Positions 54,077 to 62,832 of a DNA stretch of 64,000 bases are shown here, piece by piece. Below the pieces are notes generated by a model. The model ran no database searches. It was not told where the DNA came from and was given only the letters and a program-made list of their open reading frames with translations. The position numbers and the translations under genes were made by a program. Every line of letters begins with the position of its first letter. Within the stretch, counting starts at the first letter, position 1. Origin of the DNA: Microbacterium sp. LWS13-1.2 (GTDB lineage: Bacteria; Actinomycetota; Actinomycetes; Actinomycetales; Microbacteriaceae); NCBI RefSeq assembly GCF_040144835.1, contig NZ_CP151632.1, positions 1,054,001 to 1,118,000 on the forward strand. The letters run 5' to 3'.

Positions 54077-55088
54077 CGCTGTCGCGCACGATGAGGGTCG
54101 TCGGCAGCGTGATGGGCTCCGGGTGAGCCCCGGCGATGACCTCCAGGAGCAGCGACACCATCCCGTCGCTGATGCGGTCCCATGGCTGGCGCATCGTGGT
54201 GAGCGCGGGCTCATGGGTGGCGGCGAGACCCGAGTCGTCGAATCCCGCGACCGCGATGTCGTCGGGCACGCGCAGCCCCGCCTTGCGCAGCGTCGCGACG
54301 GCGCCGGCGGCCATCAGGTCGCTCCCGGCGAAGACGGCGTCGATGTCGCGCGTCCGCTCCAGCAGGCGCGCCATCGCGACGGCCCCGGACTCCTGGCTGT
54401 AGTCGCCCTCCTCGACGAGCGCGGGGTCGAAGTCCGCGCCCATCTCCTCCTCGAAGCCCACGAGCCGGAACCTGCCGCCCGGCGTGTCGTGAGGGCCGGC
54501 GATCATCGCGATGCGGCGATGACCGCGCCCCCGGAGGTATCGCGTCATCTCGCGCGCCGAACCGATCTCGTCGACCGACACCGTCGGCACCTGGGCTTCG
54601 TGGCCGAGCGGGATGCCGCAGCATACGGTGGGCACGCCGGCTTCGAGCAGCTCCTCCACGAGCGGATCGGCTTCGTGAGACGAGATGAGCAGCACGCCGT
54701 CGACGTGACCGGCACTGACGAAGTGCGTGACGTTGGCGCGCTCGGCCGGTGTGCCGGCGACCAGCAGCACCAGTGTCATCGACCGCTGGGCGAGCGCCTC
54801 GGCGGCGCCGCGGAGCAGGAGCGCGAAGGTCGGATCGTCGAACAGCAGGTGCTGCGGCTCGGTGAGCAGGAACGCGAGCGACCCGGCACGACCGGTTGCG
54901 AGGCTGCGCGCCGCGTGGTTGGCGGTGTAGCCGGTGCGCCGGATCGCCTCCTCGACGGCCACGCGCGCGTCGGGCGACACCCAGTGCCCGCCGTTGATGA
55001 CCCGTGACACCGTGCCGCGAGAGACGCCGGCCGCCGCGGCCACATCGCGGATCGTCGGTTTGCGCCGCACGGTCGTCGTCTCGTCCAC
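54072..55088 (-). CDS. LacI-family transcriptional repressor of the galactoside operon
   Basis: 338 residues. The helix-turn-helix is RDVAAAAGVSRGTVSRVING at the N-terminus, followed by the hinge TANHAARSLATGRAG and a periplasmic-binding-protein-like effector domain ending SLLLEVIAGAHPEPITLPTT. GTG at 55088 is chosen because TAGAGT ends eight bases upstream and the length becomes typical; ATG 55124 is an alternative. It is divergent from the beta-galactosidase gene, with two identical palindromic operators between them, so it should repress that operon and possibly itself, released by a galactoside. Confidence 0.93.
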   Translation of the reverse strand: MDETTTVRRKPTIRDVAAAAGVSRGTVSRVINGGHWVSPDARVAVEEAIRRTGYTANHAARSLATGRAGSLAFLLTEPQHLLFDDPTFALLLRGAAEALAQRSMTLVLLVAGTPAERANVTHFVSAGHVDGVLLISSHEADPLVEELLEAGVPTVCCGIPLGHEAQVPTVSVDEIGSAREMTRYLRGRGHRRIAMIAGPHDTPGGRFRLVGFEEEMGADFDPALVEEGDYSQESGAVAMARLLERTRDIDAVFAGSDLMAAGAVATLRKAGLRVPDDIAVAGFDDSGLAATHEPALTTMRQPWDRISDGMVSLLLEVIAGAHPEPITLPTTLIVRDSA

Positions 55089-55096
55089 GACGAGCG

Positions 55097-55102
55097 ACTC
55101 TA
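55097..55102 (-). promoter_or_regulatory. -10 box (TAGAGT) of the lacI-type gene
   Basis: On the reverse strand TAGAGT ends eight nucleotides before the GTG at 55088, a nearly leaderless arrangement. Confidence 0.45.
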
Positions 55103-55142
55103 CTCCCCGCCGGGCCGCGAACATCGCGCCGACACGACCTCG

Positions 55143-55160
55143 ACTGTGACCGGTCACAGT
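55143..55160. promoter_or_regulatory. Operator O1 for the LacI-type repressor
   Basis: ACTGTGACCGGTCACAGT is a perfect 18-bp palindrome with a central CG, as LacI/GalR operators have. It is identical to the site at 55212-55229; centres are 69 bp apart. It lies 55 bp upstream of the repressor's start. Confidence 0.85.
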
Positions 55161-55211
55161 TGGGTAACGGTTGACGCCCTGCGCCCGCATCCGGACACAC
55201 GCTCAGGTAGA

Positions 55212-55229
55212 ACTGTGACCGGTCACAGT
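55212..55229. promoter_or_regulatory. Operator O2 for the LacI-type repressor
   Basis: An exact second copy of ACTGTGACCGGTCACAGT, 63 bp before the beta-galactosidase ATG and probably overlapping its promoter. A TTGACG at 55171-55176 may be the -35 box but no matching -10 is certain. Confidence 0.85.
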
Positions 55230-55292
55230 CGCACTCCGACCGTGCCCGCCATGACTTGCGGATCACACCCGCATCGACCCGATGGAGCGTCC

Positions 55293-57311
55293 ATGACTTC
55301 GCCCGACCGCTGGCCCGAGATCCGGGGAATCGCCTATGGCGGCGACTACACACCCGAACAGTGGCCCCGGGAGGTGTGGCGCGAAGACGTCGCCTTGATG
55401 CGCGAGGCCGGCGTCAACATGGTGAGCGTCGGGATCTTCGCCTGGGCTCTGATCGAGACGAGCGAGGGCGTCTTCGACTTCGCGTGGCTCGACGAGCTGC
55501 TCGACCTGCTGCACGACAACGGCATCTCTGTCGACCTCGGCACCCCCACCGCCTCTCCCCCGGCGTGGTTCTTCGCCGATCACCCCGATGCCCGCGTCGT
55601 CACGCGCGACGGGGTCACGATGGGCTTCGGTGCGCGCGGCATGGCTTCGCACTCCTCACCGGCCTACCGCGAGGCGATCGTGCGCATCGCGTCGGCGCTC
55701 GCCGAGCGCTACGGCTCGCACCCCGCCGTGGTCCTGTGGCACGTGCACAACGAGTACGGCGTGCCGGTCGGCGAGGACTACTCCGACCAGTCGGTCCGCG
55801 CTTTCCGGGGGTGGCTCCGCGACAGGTACGGCACCCTCGACGCGCTCAACGCGGCGTGGGGCACGACGTTCTGGGGCCAGCGCTACGGCGAGTGGCACCA
55901 CATCGGCGCCCCCGCGGCGGCGCCCTCGGTCGTGAATCCGGCGCAGCGCCTGGACTTCGCCCGCTTCACCGACCACCAGCTCCGCGCCTGCTTCGTCGCC
56001 GAGCGCGATGCCATCCGCGCCCATGCCCCGCAGCCGATCACGACCAACTTCATGGCCAACCAGAGCTGGACGACCGACATGTGGGCTTGGGCCCGCGAGG
56101 TCGACATCGTGTCGGACGACCACTACCTGTGGGCGGCCGACCCGGAGGGGGAGGTCGGGCTCGCGATCGCGGCCGACCTGTCGCGCTCCGTCGGCGACGG
56201 CAAGCCGTGGATCCTCATGGAGCACTCGACGTCGGCGGTGAACTGGCAGCCGCGCAACATCGCCAAGCGTCCCGGCGAGATGGCCCGCAACTCGCTCACG
56301 CACCTCGCGCGCGGCGCCGATGCGATCCTCTTCTTCCAGTGGCGCGCCTCGCGCTCGGGCGCCGAGAAGTTCCACTCGGCGATGATCCCCCACGCCGGCA
56401 CCACCTCCCGCGTGTGGCGCGAGGTGGTCGAGCTCGGCGACGCGCTGGGACGCCTCGACGAGGTGCGCGGCTCGCGGGTGCAGGCGGAGGTCGCGATCCT
56501 GTGGGACTTCGAGTCCTTCTGGGCGCAGGACCTCGAGTGGCGCCCGTCGGTGGACGTCTCGCACGCCGAGCAGATCCGCGCGTTCTACGAGCGGATCTGG
56601 CGCGACGGCATCACCGTCGACTTCGCGCTGCCCGGTCAGGACCTGTCCGGCTACAAGCTCGTTCTCGCCCCCGCGCAGTACCTGCTGAGTGCCGCCGATG
56701 CCGCCAACCTGACGCGGTACGTCGAAGCCGGCGGCACGCTCGTCGTCTCCTTCTTCTCCGCGATCGTCGACGAGAACGACGCCGTCCACCCGGGCGGTTT
56801 CGTCGCGCCGCTGCGCGATGCGCTGGGCGTGGTCGTGGAGGAGTTCCTGCCCCTGCGCGAGGGTGCCCGCCACGCGGTGCAGTGGACGGGTGCCGCACCC
56901 GCCACACTCCTCGCCGACGCCTGGCAGGAGGACCTGGTGCCGAGCGGGGCGGACGTAAGGGCGACGTACCTCGACGGCCCCGGTGCCCGCAAGCCCGCGA
57001 TCACCCGCCACTCGCACGGCACCGGACACGGCTGGTACATCAGCACCCGCTTGGATGCCGCGGGCCTGCGCACCGTGATGAACGACGTGTACGCCGACGC
57101 CGGCGTGGCGCCGTCGGTGCACCCCGAGGGGCTCGAGGTCGTCGTGCGCCGCGGAGACGCGGCCGACTACACGGTCGCGATCAACCACCGGGACGACGAC
57201 GTCACGCTCGCCGCCTCGGGCGTCGAGCTCCTCACCGGCCGGGCGGTCGACGGGGAGTTCGTCGTGACCGCCGGCGGCATCGCAGTCGTCCGCACGGACC
57301 GCACCTCCTGA
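55293..57311 (+). CDS. GH42 beta-galactosidase
   Basis: 672 residues, normal for the family. RGIAYGGDYTPEQWPREVW opens the TIM barrel. The acid/base Glu154 is in WHVHNEYGVPVG and the nucleophile Glu310 in WILMEHSTSAVNWQ. The trimerisation domain (about 390-600) and a small C-terminal beta domain follow. No signal peptide, so it acts on imported galacto-oligosaccharides. GGAG lies five bases before ATG 55293. First gene of the operon; the binding protein follows after 46 bp. Regulation by the divergent LacI-type repressor is inferred from the twin operators. Confidence 0.95.
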   Translation: MTSPDRWPEIRGIAYGGDYTPEQWPREVWREDVALMREAGVNMVSVGIFAWALIETSEGVFDFAWLDELLDLLHDNGISVDLGTPTASPPAWFFADHPDARVVTRDGVTMGFGARGMASHSSPAYREAIVRIASALAERYGSHPAVVLWHVHNEYGVPVGEDYSDQSVRAFRGWLRDRYGTLDALNAAWGTTFWGQRYGEWHHIGAPAAAPSVVNPAQRLDFARFTDHQLRACFVAERDAIRAHAPQPITTNFMANQSWTTDMWAWAREVDIVSDDHYLWAADPEGEVGLAIAADLSRSVGDGKPWILMEHSTSAVNWQPRNIAKRPGEMARNSLTHLARGADAILFFQWRASRSGAEKFHSAMIPHAGTTSRVWREVVELGDALGRLDEVRGSRVQAEVAILWDFESFWAQDLEWRPSVDVSHAEQIRAFYERIWRDGITVDFALPGQDLSGYKLVLAPAQYLLSAADAANLTRYVEAGGTLVVSFFSAIVDENDAVHPGGFVAPLRDALGVVVEEFLPLREGARHAVQWTGAAPATLLADAWQEDLVPSGADVRATYLDGPGARKPAITRHSHGTGHGWYISTRLDAAGLRTVMNDVYADAGVAPSVHPEGLEVVVRRGDAADYTVAINHRDDDVTLAASGVELLTGRAVDGEFVVTAGGIAVVRTDRTS

Positions 57312-57357
57312 CCCGAACCCGAAACCTGCAACACCACCCACCACCGAAAGGGAAACC

Positions 57358-58590
57358 ATGCGAAAGCAGATCGCACTCGGAGCGCTGGCGCTCACCGCAG
57401 CGGTCGTCCTCGCCGGCTGCGCCGGCGGCGGCTCGTCCGACAACGGCGACAGCGAGTCCGACGGCAGTGGCGCCGAGCTCGTCATCTGGACCGACGAGGA
57501 GCGCGAGCAGTCCATCGCCGACGCCGCGGCCGCCTTCGAAGAGGAGACCGGCGCCACCGTCACACTCGTGCAGAAGAACTTCGAGGACCTCCGCAACGAC
57601 TTCATCGCGCAGGTCCCCACCGGCGAGGGCCCCGACATCACCGTCGGCGCGCACGACTGGCTGGGCGCGCTCGTCGCCGCGGGCGTCGTCGACACGATCG
57701 ACCTCGGCGACAAGGCGTCGGAGTTCGAGCCGGTCGCCCTCGAGGCCATGACCTACGACGGACAGCTCTATGCCCTCCCGTACTCGCTCGAGACCATCGC
57801 GCTGGTGCAGAACGTCGACCTCGTCGGCGCCGAGGCCCCTGCGACGTGGGACGACATGATCCAGAAGGGCCTCGCGTCCGGCGCCGAGCGTCCGTTCGTG
57901 ATCAACACCAACGGCGAGACCGGCGACGGCTACACGATGTACGGCTTCCAGACGTCGTTCGGCGCCCCGGTCTTCGTGCAGGACGACTCCGGCTCGTACA
58001 CGGCCGAGGTCGGCATGGGCGGCGTGGCGGGCGAGGGCTTCGCCACGTGGCTCGGCGCCAACGGCTCGGCCGGCACCGGCTACGTCTCGACGACGGTCGA
58101 CTACGACATCAACAACGAGCTGTTCAACACCGGCAAGGCGCCGTACACGATCCAGGGCCCCTGGGCGATCAGCGCCTATCCCGACGTCGAGAACATCGCG
58201 GTGAACCCGATCCCCACGGCGGGCGGCGAGACGGCGGCGCCGTTCGTGGGCGTGCAGGGCTTCTACCTGAGCTCGCAGTCGAAGAACGCGCTGCTCGCGC
58301 AGGAGTTCCTCGTGAACTACCTCGGCACCGAGGAGGCGCAGCGCGCCCTCTACGAGGCGGACCCGCGCATCCCGGCGTGGTCGACCCTGGCCACCGAGGT
58401 CTCCTCCGACCCGATCATCGCGGGGTTCCTCGCGTCGGCGCAGAACGGCGTGCCGATGCCGAGCATCCCCGAGATGGGCTCGGTGTGGGACCTCTGGAAC
58501 GCCGCACAGTCGCAGATCATCGACGGCGCCGACCCCGTGTCGACGTGGAACACGATGGTCGCCGACGTCCAGGCCGCGGTCGCCGGCTGA
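57358..58590 (+). CDS. ABC transporter sugar-binding lipoprotein (maltose/galacto-oligosaccharide type)
   Basis: 410 residues. A lipoprotein signal ends at LTAAVVLAGC (Cys near residue 21), then a Gly/Ser/Asp linker. The family 1 extracellular solute-binding fold follows: LVIWTDEEREQSIADAAAAF, GPDITVGAHDWLGALVAAGV, and KAPYTIQGPWAISAYPD. It captures oligosaccharide outside the cell for the two permeases downstream. The context (GH42, GH53 remnant) points to galactan-derived oligosaccharides. AAAGGG precedes the ATG. Confidence 0.94.
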   Translation: MRKQIALGALALTAAVVLAGCAGGGSSDNGDSESDGSGAELVIWTDEEREQSIADAAAAFEEETGATVTLVQKNFEDLRNDFIAQVPTGEGPDITVGAHDWLGALVAAGVVDTIDLGDKASEFEPVALEAMTYDGQLYALPYSLETIALVQNVDLVGAEAPATWDDMIQKGLASGAERPFVINTNGETGDGYTMYGFQTSFGAPVFVQDDSGSYTAEVGMGGVAGEGFATWLGANGSAGTGYVSTTVDYDINNELFNTGKAPYTIQGPWAISAYPDVENIAVNPIPTAGGETAAPFVGVQGFYLSSQSKNALLAQEFLVNYLGTEEAQRALYEADPRIPAWSTLATEVSSDPIIAGFLASAQNGVPMPSIPEMGSVWDLWNAAQSQIIDGADPVSTWNTMVADVQAAVAG

Positions 58591-58607
58591 CCTCGGTCGC
58601 CTGAACG

Positions 58608-58673
58608 GGCCGCAGGACCGCCTGCGGCCGATCGACTCCGGGAGGCGGGTGAGTGCCTCTCCCCGCCTCCCGG
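58608..58673 (+). promoter_or_regulatory. Two intercistronic hairpins after the binding-protein gene
   Basis: Hairpin 1 has a 9-bp perfect stem, 58608-58616 with 58621-58629, and a 4-base loop. Hairpin 2 has a 12-bp perfect stem, 58638-58649 with 58662-58673, and a 12-base loop. They lie in the 158-bp gap before the permease genes and could cause partial termination or protect the upstream mRNA, giving more binding protein than permease. Confidence 0.7.
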
Positions 58674-58748
58674 ACCCCACCATCTCGACCCCACACATCC
58701 GCACCCCGATTGCCCCAGGTCGACGGGGACCGTGACAGGAGCAGACGA

Positions 58749-60368
58749 ATGACGGTGGACGCACCCACCACCCCACGGGCGCCGGCAGAGCCCGCGCCGC
58801 GCGAATCGCACGCGCGCCGCTGGCGGGGCCCCGGCTGGGGCTTCCTCGCGAAGCTCGCGCTGATGGCGCTCGTCAACGCATTCGGGGTGATGACGCTGCT
58901 GAGCGCGTTCCGCGTCGAGTCGTGGGTCGTGTTCTCGGCGACGCTCGTGCTGCTGCTCGCGGCCGACGTCGTCTACTTCACCAGACGGTCGCTGCCGCTC
59001 AAGTACCTGCTGCCGGGGCTGGTGTTCCTGCTCGTGTTCCAGGTGTTCATCTTCGGGTACACCGCGTACATCGCCTTCACGAACTACGGCACGGGCCACG
59101 CCGGCACGCAGGAGCAGGCCGTCGAGGCGGCGCTCATCCAGGGCGAGCGTCGCATCGAGGACTCGCCGACCTACCCGCTCTCGGTGGTCGAGCGGGTCGG
59201 CGAGCTCGGCTTCGCGGTCGTCGACGAGAACGGCGACGTGCTCGTCGGGTCGGCCGAGCAGCCGCTGGAAGAGGCCCGGGATGCCGAAGTGGGCAGCGGC
59301 GGCGTCCCCACGGAGGTCCCTGGCTGGGACGTCGTGCCGCGCACCACGGTCATCACCGACGCCGAACTGCAGGAGCAGATCGCCGGCCTGCGCGTCGCGG
59401 TGTCGGAAGACCCCAACGACGGCTCGATCCGCACGCGCGACGGTTCGTCGGGCGCCGTCTACGAGTCGACGCTGGTGTGGGATGCCGGTGCCCAGACGAT
59501 CACCGACACGACCACCGGCACGGTCTACACCGCGAACGACCAGGGCTCGTTCGTCGCCGAGGACGGCTCGGCGCTTCCCACCGGCTGGTACGTGAACGTC
59601 GGGTTCGAGAACTTCTTCCGCCTGTTCACCGATCCCGCGCTCGCGCAGACGCTGCTATCGGTCACCGTGTGGACCTTCGCGTTCGCGACGCTCTCGGTCG
59701 TGCTGCCGTTCGCGCTGGGGCTCCTGCTCGCGCTCATCTACAACGACGCGCGCCTGAAGGGCCGGCGGTTCCTGCGAACGCTGTACATCCTCCCCTACGC
59801 GTTCCCCGCGTTCATGTCGGCGCTGCTGTTCCGCGGCATGTTCAACGCCGAGTTCGGCGTGATCAACGACCTGTTCTTCTTCGGCGCCAACATCAACTGG
59901 CTGGGCGATCCATGGCTCGCCCGCGCCGCCGTGGTCTGGGTGAACCTGTGGCTCACCTACCCGTACTACTTCCTGGTGTGCACCGGCGCGCTGCAGGCGC
60001 TTCCGCAGGACACGCTGGAGGCGGCATCCATCGACGGCGCGGGCCGGACCCGACAGCTCCGGTCCATCATCCTGCCGCTGGTGCTCGTCGCGACCGCGCC
60101 CCTGCTGATCTCGTCGTTCGCGTTCAGCTTCAACAACTTCACGGTCATCTACATGTTCAACAACGGCGGCCCGGCGATACCCGGCGCGCCGTACGCGCTC
60201 GGCGCCACCGACATCCTCATCTCCGCGATCTACGACATCTCGGGGGTCTCGGGCGGCGCAGCCGACTACGGCCTCGCGAGCGCGCTGTCCATCCTCGTGT
60301 TCGCCGTCGTCGGGGGCATCTCGGCGATCGCGTTCCGCCAGACCCGCAAGCTCGAGGAGTTCCAGTGA
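58749..60368 (+). CDS. ABC transporter permease, MalF-like
   Basis: 539 residues. Three N-terminal membrane helices (about 30-120) precede a large extracytoplasmic domain (about 125-290), as in MalF. The core of six helices follows, with the EAA loop EAASIDGAGRTRQLRSIILP that contacts the ATPase. GGAG precedes ATG 58749. No ATP-binding gene is present in the operon, so it probably uses a shared MsiK-like ATPase encoded elsewhere. Confidence 0.94.
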   Translation: MTVDAPTTPRAPAEPAPRESHARRWRGPGWGFLAKLALMALVNAFGVMTLLSAFRVESWVVFSATLVLLLAADVVYFTRRSLPLKYLLPGLVFLLVFQVFIFGYTAYIAFTNYGTGHAGTQEQAVEAALIQGERRIEDSPTYPLSVVERVGELGFAVVDENGDVLVGSAEQPLEEARDAEVGSGGVPTEVPGWDVVPRTTVITDAELQEQIAGLRVAVSEDPNDGSIRTRDGSSGAVYESTLVWDAGAQTITDTTTGTVYTANDQGSFVAEDGSALPTGWYVNVGFENFFRLFTDPALAQTLLSVTVWTFAFATLSVVLPFALGLLLALIYNDARLKGRRFLRTLYILPYAFPAFMSALLFRGMFNAEFGVINDLFFFGANINWLGDPWLARAAVVWVNLWLTYPYYFLVCTGALQALPQDTLEAASIDGAGRTRQLRSIILPLVLVATAPLLISSFAFSFNNFTVIYMFNNGGPAIPGAPYALGATDILISAIYDISGVSGGAADYGLASALSILVFAVVGGISAIAFRQTRKLEEFQ

Positions 60369-61279
60369 TGACCACCACCACCGAGGTCGCTGCGGGACGG
60401 GCCACCCGTGCCCCCGAAGATCGCCGTGCCGCCCGCCGGCGGCGCTGGCTGCTCGAGGTCGGCTGGAAGTATCTCCTCGCCGTCGTCGTGATCTTCTACG
60501 CGATCTTCCCGCTCGTGTACGTGCTGTCGGCGTCGCTGAACCCGTACGGCACGCTCGCCGCCAGCAACGCCCTCTTCAGCGTGATCGACGTGTCCAACTA
60601 CGCCGCACTCGGCGAGACCCGGTTCTGGACGTGGGCGGGCAACACCCTGCTGATCGGCGGCATCGCCGCGGTGGGAGCGGTGCTGATGGGCGCCGCAGCG
60701 GCCTACGCGTTCTCGCGCTTCCGCTTCTCAGGGCGCCGGGCCGGGCTCACCGGCCTCCTCATCATCCAGATGTTCCCGCAGGCGCTCGCGTTCGTCGCGA
60801 TCTTCCTCATGCTGCTGGCCCTCGGCGAGGTGGTTCCCGTGCTCGGACTCAACTCGAAGATCGCGCTCATCTGCGTATACCTGGGCGGTGCGCTCGGCGT
60901 GAACACGTTCCTGATGTACGGCTTCTTCAACACGGTGCCGATCGAGATCGATGAGTCCGCGAAGATCGATGGCGCGACGCACGCGCAGATCTTCTGGCGG
61001 CTCATCATCCCGCTCGTGACGCCGATCCTCGCGGTCGTGGCGCTGCTGGCCTTCATCGCGGCGTTCGGCGACTACATCATCGCCAAGATCGTCCTCGTCT
61101 CGGAGGAGAACTGGACGCTCGCCGTCGGCATGTACCAGTGGGTCTCCAACCAGCTCGCCTCCAACTGGGGCCTGTTCGCGGCCGGCGCCGTCATCGCCGC
61201 CATTCCCGTGCTCGTCCTGTTCCTGTCGCTGCAGCGCTACATCGTCGGCGGGCTCACCGCCGGCTCCGTCAAGGGCTGA
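60368..61279 (+). CDS. ABC transporter permease, MalG-like
   Basis: 303 residues, six membrane helices. The EAA loop is ESAKIDGATHAQIFWRLIIP; the C-terminus GGLTAGSVKG is typical of MalG. The ATG overlaps the MalF stop as TGATG, so the two are coupled and should be made in equal amount. It forms the heterodimeric channel with the MalF-like subunit. Downstream is the remnant galactanase gene. Confidence 0.95.
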   Translation: MTTTTEVAAGRATRAPEDRRAARRRRWLLEVGWKYLLAVVVIFYAIFPLVYVLSASLNPYGTLAASNALFSVIDVSNYAALGETRFWTWAGNTLLIGGIAAVGAVLMGAAAAYAFSRFRFSGRRAGLTGLLIIQMFPQALAFVAIFLMLLALGEVVPVLGLNSKIALICVYLGGALGVNTFLMYGFFNTVPIEIDESAKIDGATHAQIFWRLIIPLVTPILAVVALLAFIAAFGDYIIAKIVLVSEENWTLAVGMYQWVSNQLASNWGLFAAGAVIAAIPVLVLFLSLQRYIVGGLTAGSVKG

Positions 61280-61319
61280 CCCCACCCGGGTCCCTGATCA
61301 TCGTCGATCGGAGATGTTC

Positions 61320-61986
61320 ATGTCCACCCTCTTCCGCCGCCACCCCGTGCGGTCCTCGCCGCGGCCGCGGCATCCGTCACCCTCATCGCCGGCTTCGCGC
61401 TCGCGGCCCCGGCAGCCGCCGATGAGGCCGACGAGCCGGTCGACGCCGGCATCTTCGCCGACATGGTCGACGGTCTCGCCGACGACTTCGCAATGGGCGT
61501 CGACGTCTCCACCGTGCTCTCGCTCGAAGAGAGCGGGGTGGTGTTCCGGGATGCCGCAGGGCAGCCCGCCGACCTCTTCGAGATGCTCGCCGCCGACGGC
61601 GTGAACTCGGTGCGCGTCCGCGTCTGGAACGACCCCTACGACGCGACGGGCCGCGGCTACGGCGGCGGCAACGTCGACGTCGACCGCGCCGTCGAGATCG
61701 GGGAGCGTGCGACCGCCGCAGGCTCGGACGTGCGGGTGGACTTCCACTATTCGGACTTCTGGGCCGACCTCGCGCATCAGCTCGCGCCGAAGGCGTGGGA
61801 GGCTCTCACCCTCACCGCCGTGCTGTCGGACATCGCCACGACCTACGACAAGAAGCCCGACTCGACGACGCGGTCGCGGTGGGCGAGGTCGTGCTCGCCG
61901 GTTCGAAGGCGACGGCCGTCGATGTGAAGGCGACCACGAAGCTCGTCGAGAAGGCGGTGCACCAGCTGAAGAAGCGGAAGCCCTAG
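61320..61986 (+). pseudogene. GH53 endo-beta-1,4-galactanase remnant
   Basis: An intact ribosome site (GGAG) and ATG at 61320 start the frame MSTLFRRHPV. The signal peptide (RAVLAAAAASVTLIAGFALA) is in another frame, so a base is lost near 61345. The second frame encodes the N-terminal GH53 barrel (DDFAMGVDVSTVLSLEESGV, NSVRVRVWNDPYD, RVDFHYSDFWADLAHQLAPK). At about 61800-61812 it jumps to LTAVLSDIATTYDKKP, which resembles a segment far later in GH53 proteins; the part with the catalytic acid (the VGNE region) is missing. Near 61864 the frame shifts again, ending EKAVHQLKKRKP. Two frameshifts plus a deletion make this a clear pseudogene. Confidence 0.85.
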
Positions 61987-61991
61987 GCGCG

Positions 61992-62810
61992 CTATCCGCG
62001 CATCGAGAGGGCTGCCTGATACAGCTCGCGGCTGGAGTGTCTGGTCAAGCCGGACACCTCGGCCGCGGCGGCCTTGAGGCGTGTGCCCTCGCGGACGAGC
62101 TCGAGGACCTGGGTCACCGCGTCGGAGAAGGCGACGGCGCGCGCTGGCGCCCCCTCGACGACGATCACGAGCTCTCCCCGCACGCCGGCCTCGGCCCACG
62201 CGACGAGGTCGGCCAGCGGTCCGCGCGCTACCTCCTCGTGCAGCTTCGTGAGCTCGCGGCAGACGGCCGCACGCCGATCCGCGCCGAAGGCGGTCGCCAT
62301 GTCGGCGAGCGTGGCCGCCGCCCGCGAGGGCGCCTCGAAGAAGACCATGGTGCGCGGCTCCGAGGCGAGCGAGCGGAAGCCCGCCGCTCGTTCTCCCGGC
62401 TTGCGCGCCACGAATCCCTCGAAGGTGAAGCGGTCGGTCGGCAGCCCCGATACCGCGAGCGCGGTCACGACCGCGCTCGGCCCCGGGATCACTGTCACGA
62501 GGACGCCCGCGTCGGCGGCCGCCGCCACGAGCCCGTAGCCGGGGTCGCTCACCGTGGGCATGCCGGCGTCGCTCAGCACGAGCACGTCCTGTTCCCGAGC
62601 GAGCTCCACGAGCTCCGGAGCGCGTTCCTTCTCGTTGTGGTCGTGCAGGGCGATCAGGCGCGGTCTGTTCGAGATGCCGAGCGCGGCCAGCAGCCGCTGC
62701 GTCGTGCGGGTGTCCTCGGCGGCGACGACGGTCGCCTCGGAGAGGGCCTCGACGAGGCGGCGGGACGCGTCCCCGAGGTTTCCGATGGGGGTCGCCGCGA
62801 GGATGATCAC
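61992..62810 (-). CDS. rsmI: 16S rRNA (cytidine1402-2'-O)-methyltransferase
   Basis: 272 residues. It methylates the ribose of C1402 in 16S rRNA using SAM. ILAATPIGNLGDASRRLVEA, the VAAEDTRTTQRLLAALGI block, LSDAGMPTVSDPGYGLV and FEGFVARKPGERAA are the tetrapyrrole-methylase-fold signatures of RsmI. GTG at 62810 follows TAGGCT by six bases. It is divergent from pmt with a 22-bp gap, an arrangement also known in mycobacteria. Its 3' end lies 5 bp from the end of the GH53 pseudogene. Confidence 0.96.
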   Translation of the reverse strand: MIILAATPIGNLGDASRRLVEALSEATVVAAEDTRTTQRLLAALGISNRPRLIALHDHNEKERAPELVELAREQDVLVLSDAGMPTVSDPGYGLVAAAADAGVLVTVIPGPSAVVTALAVSGLPTDRFTFEGFVARKPGERAAGFRSLASEPRTMVFFEAPSRAAATLADMATAFGADRRAAVCRELTKLHEEVARGPLADLVAWAEAGVRGELVIVVEGAPARAVAFSDAVTQVLELVREGTRLKAAAAEVSGLTRHSSRELYQAALSMRG

Positions 62811-62816
62811 GCCCTC

Positions 62817-62822
62817 AGCCTA
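62817..62822 (-). promoter_or_regulatory. -10 box (TAGGCT) of rsmI, leaderless
   Basis: On the reverse strand TAGGCT ends six nucleotides before the GTG at 62810. It overlaps by two bases the -10 box of pmt on the other strand. Confidence 0.65.
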
Positions 62823-62826
62823 AACT
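62821..62826 (+). promoter_or_regulatory. -10 box (TAAACT) of pmt, leaderless
   Basis: TAAACT ends six nucleotides before the GTG at 62833. Its -35 region would fall within the start of rsmI. Confidence 0.65.
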
Positions 62827-62832
62827 TGCCGG

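Noticed and set aside
55256..57751. An 831-residue frame spanning the GH42 and binding-protein genes
   Set aside because: It is an Arg-rich frame crossing two well-supported genes; it ignores their start and stop signals.
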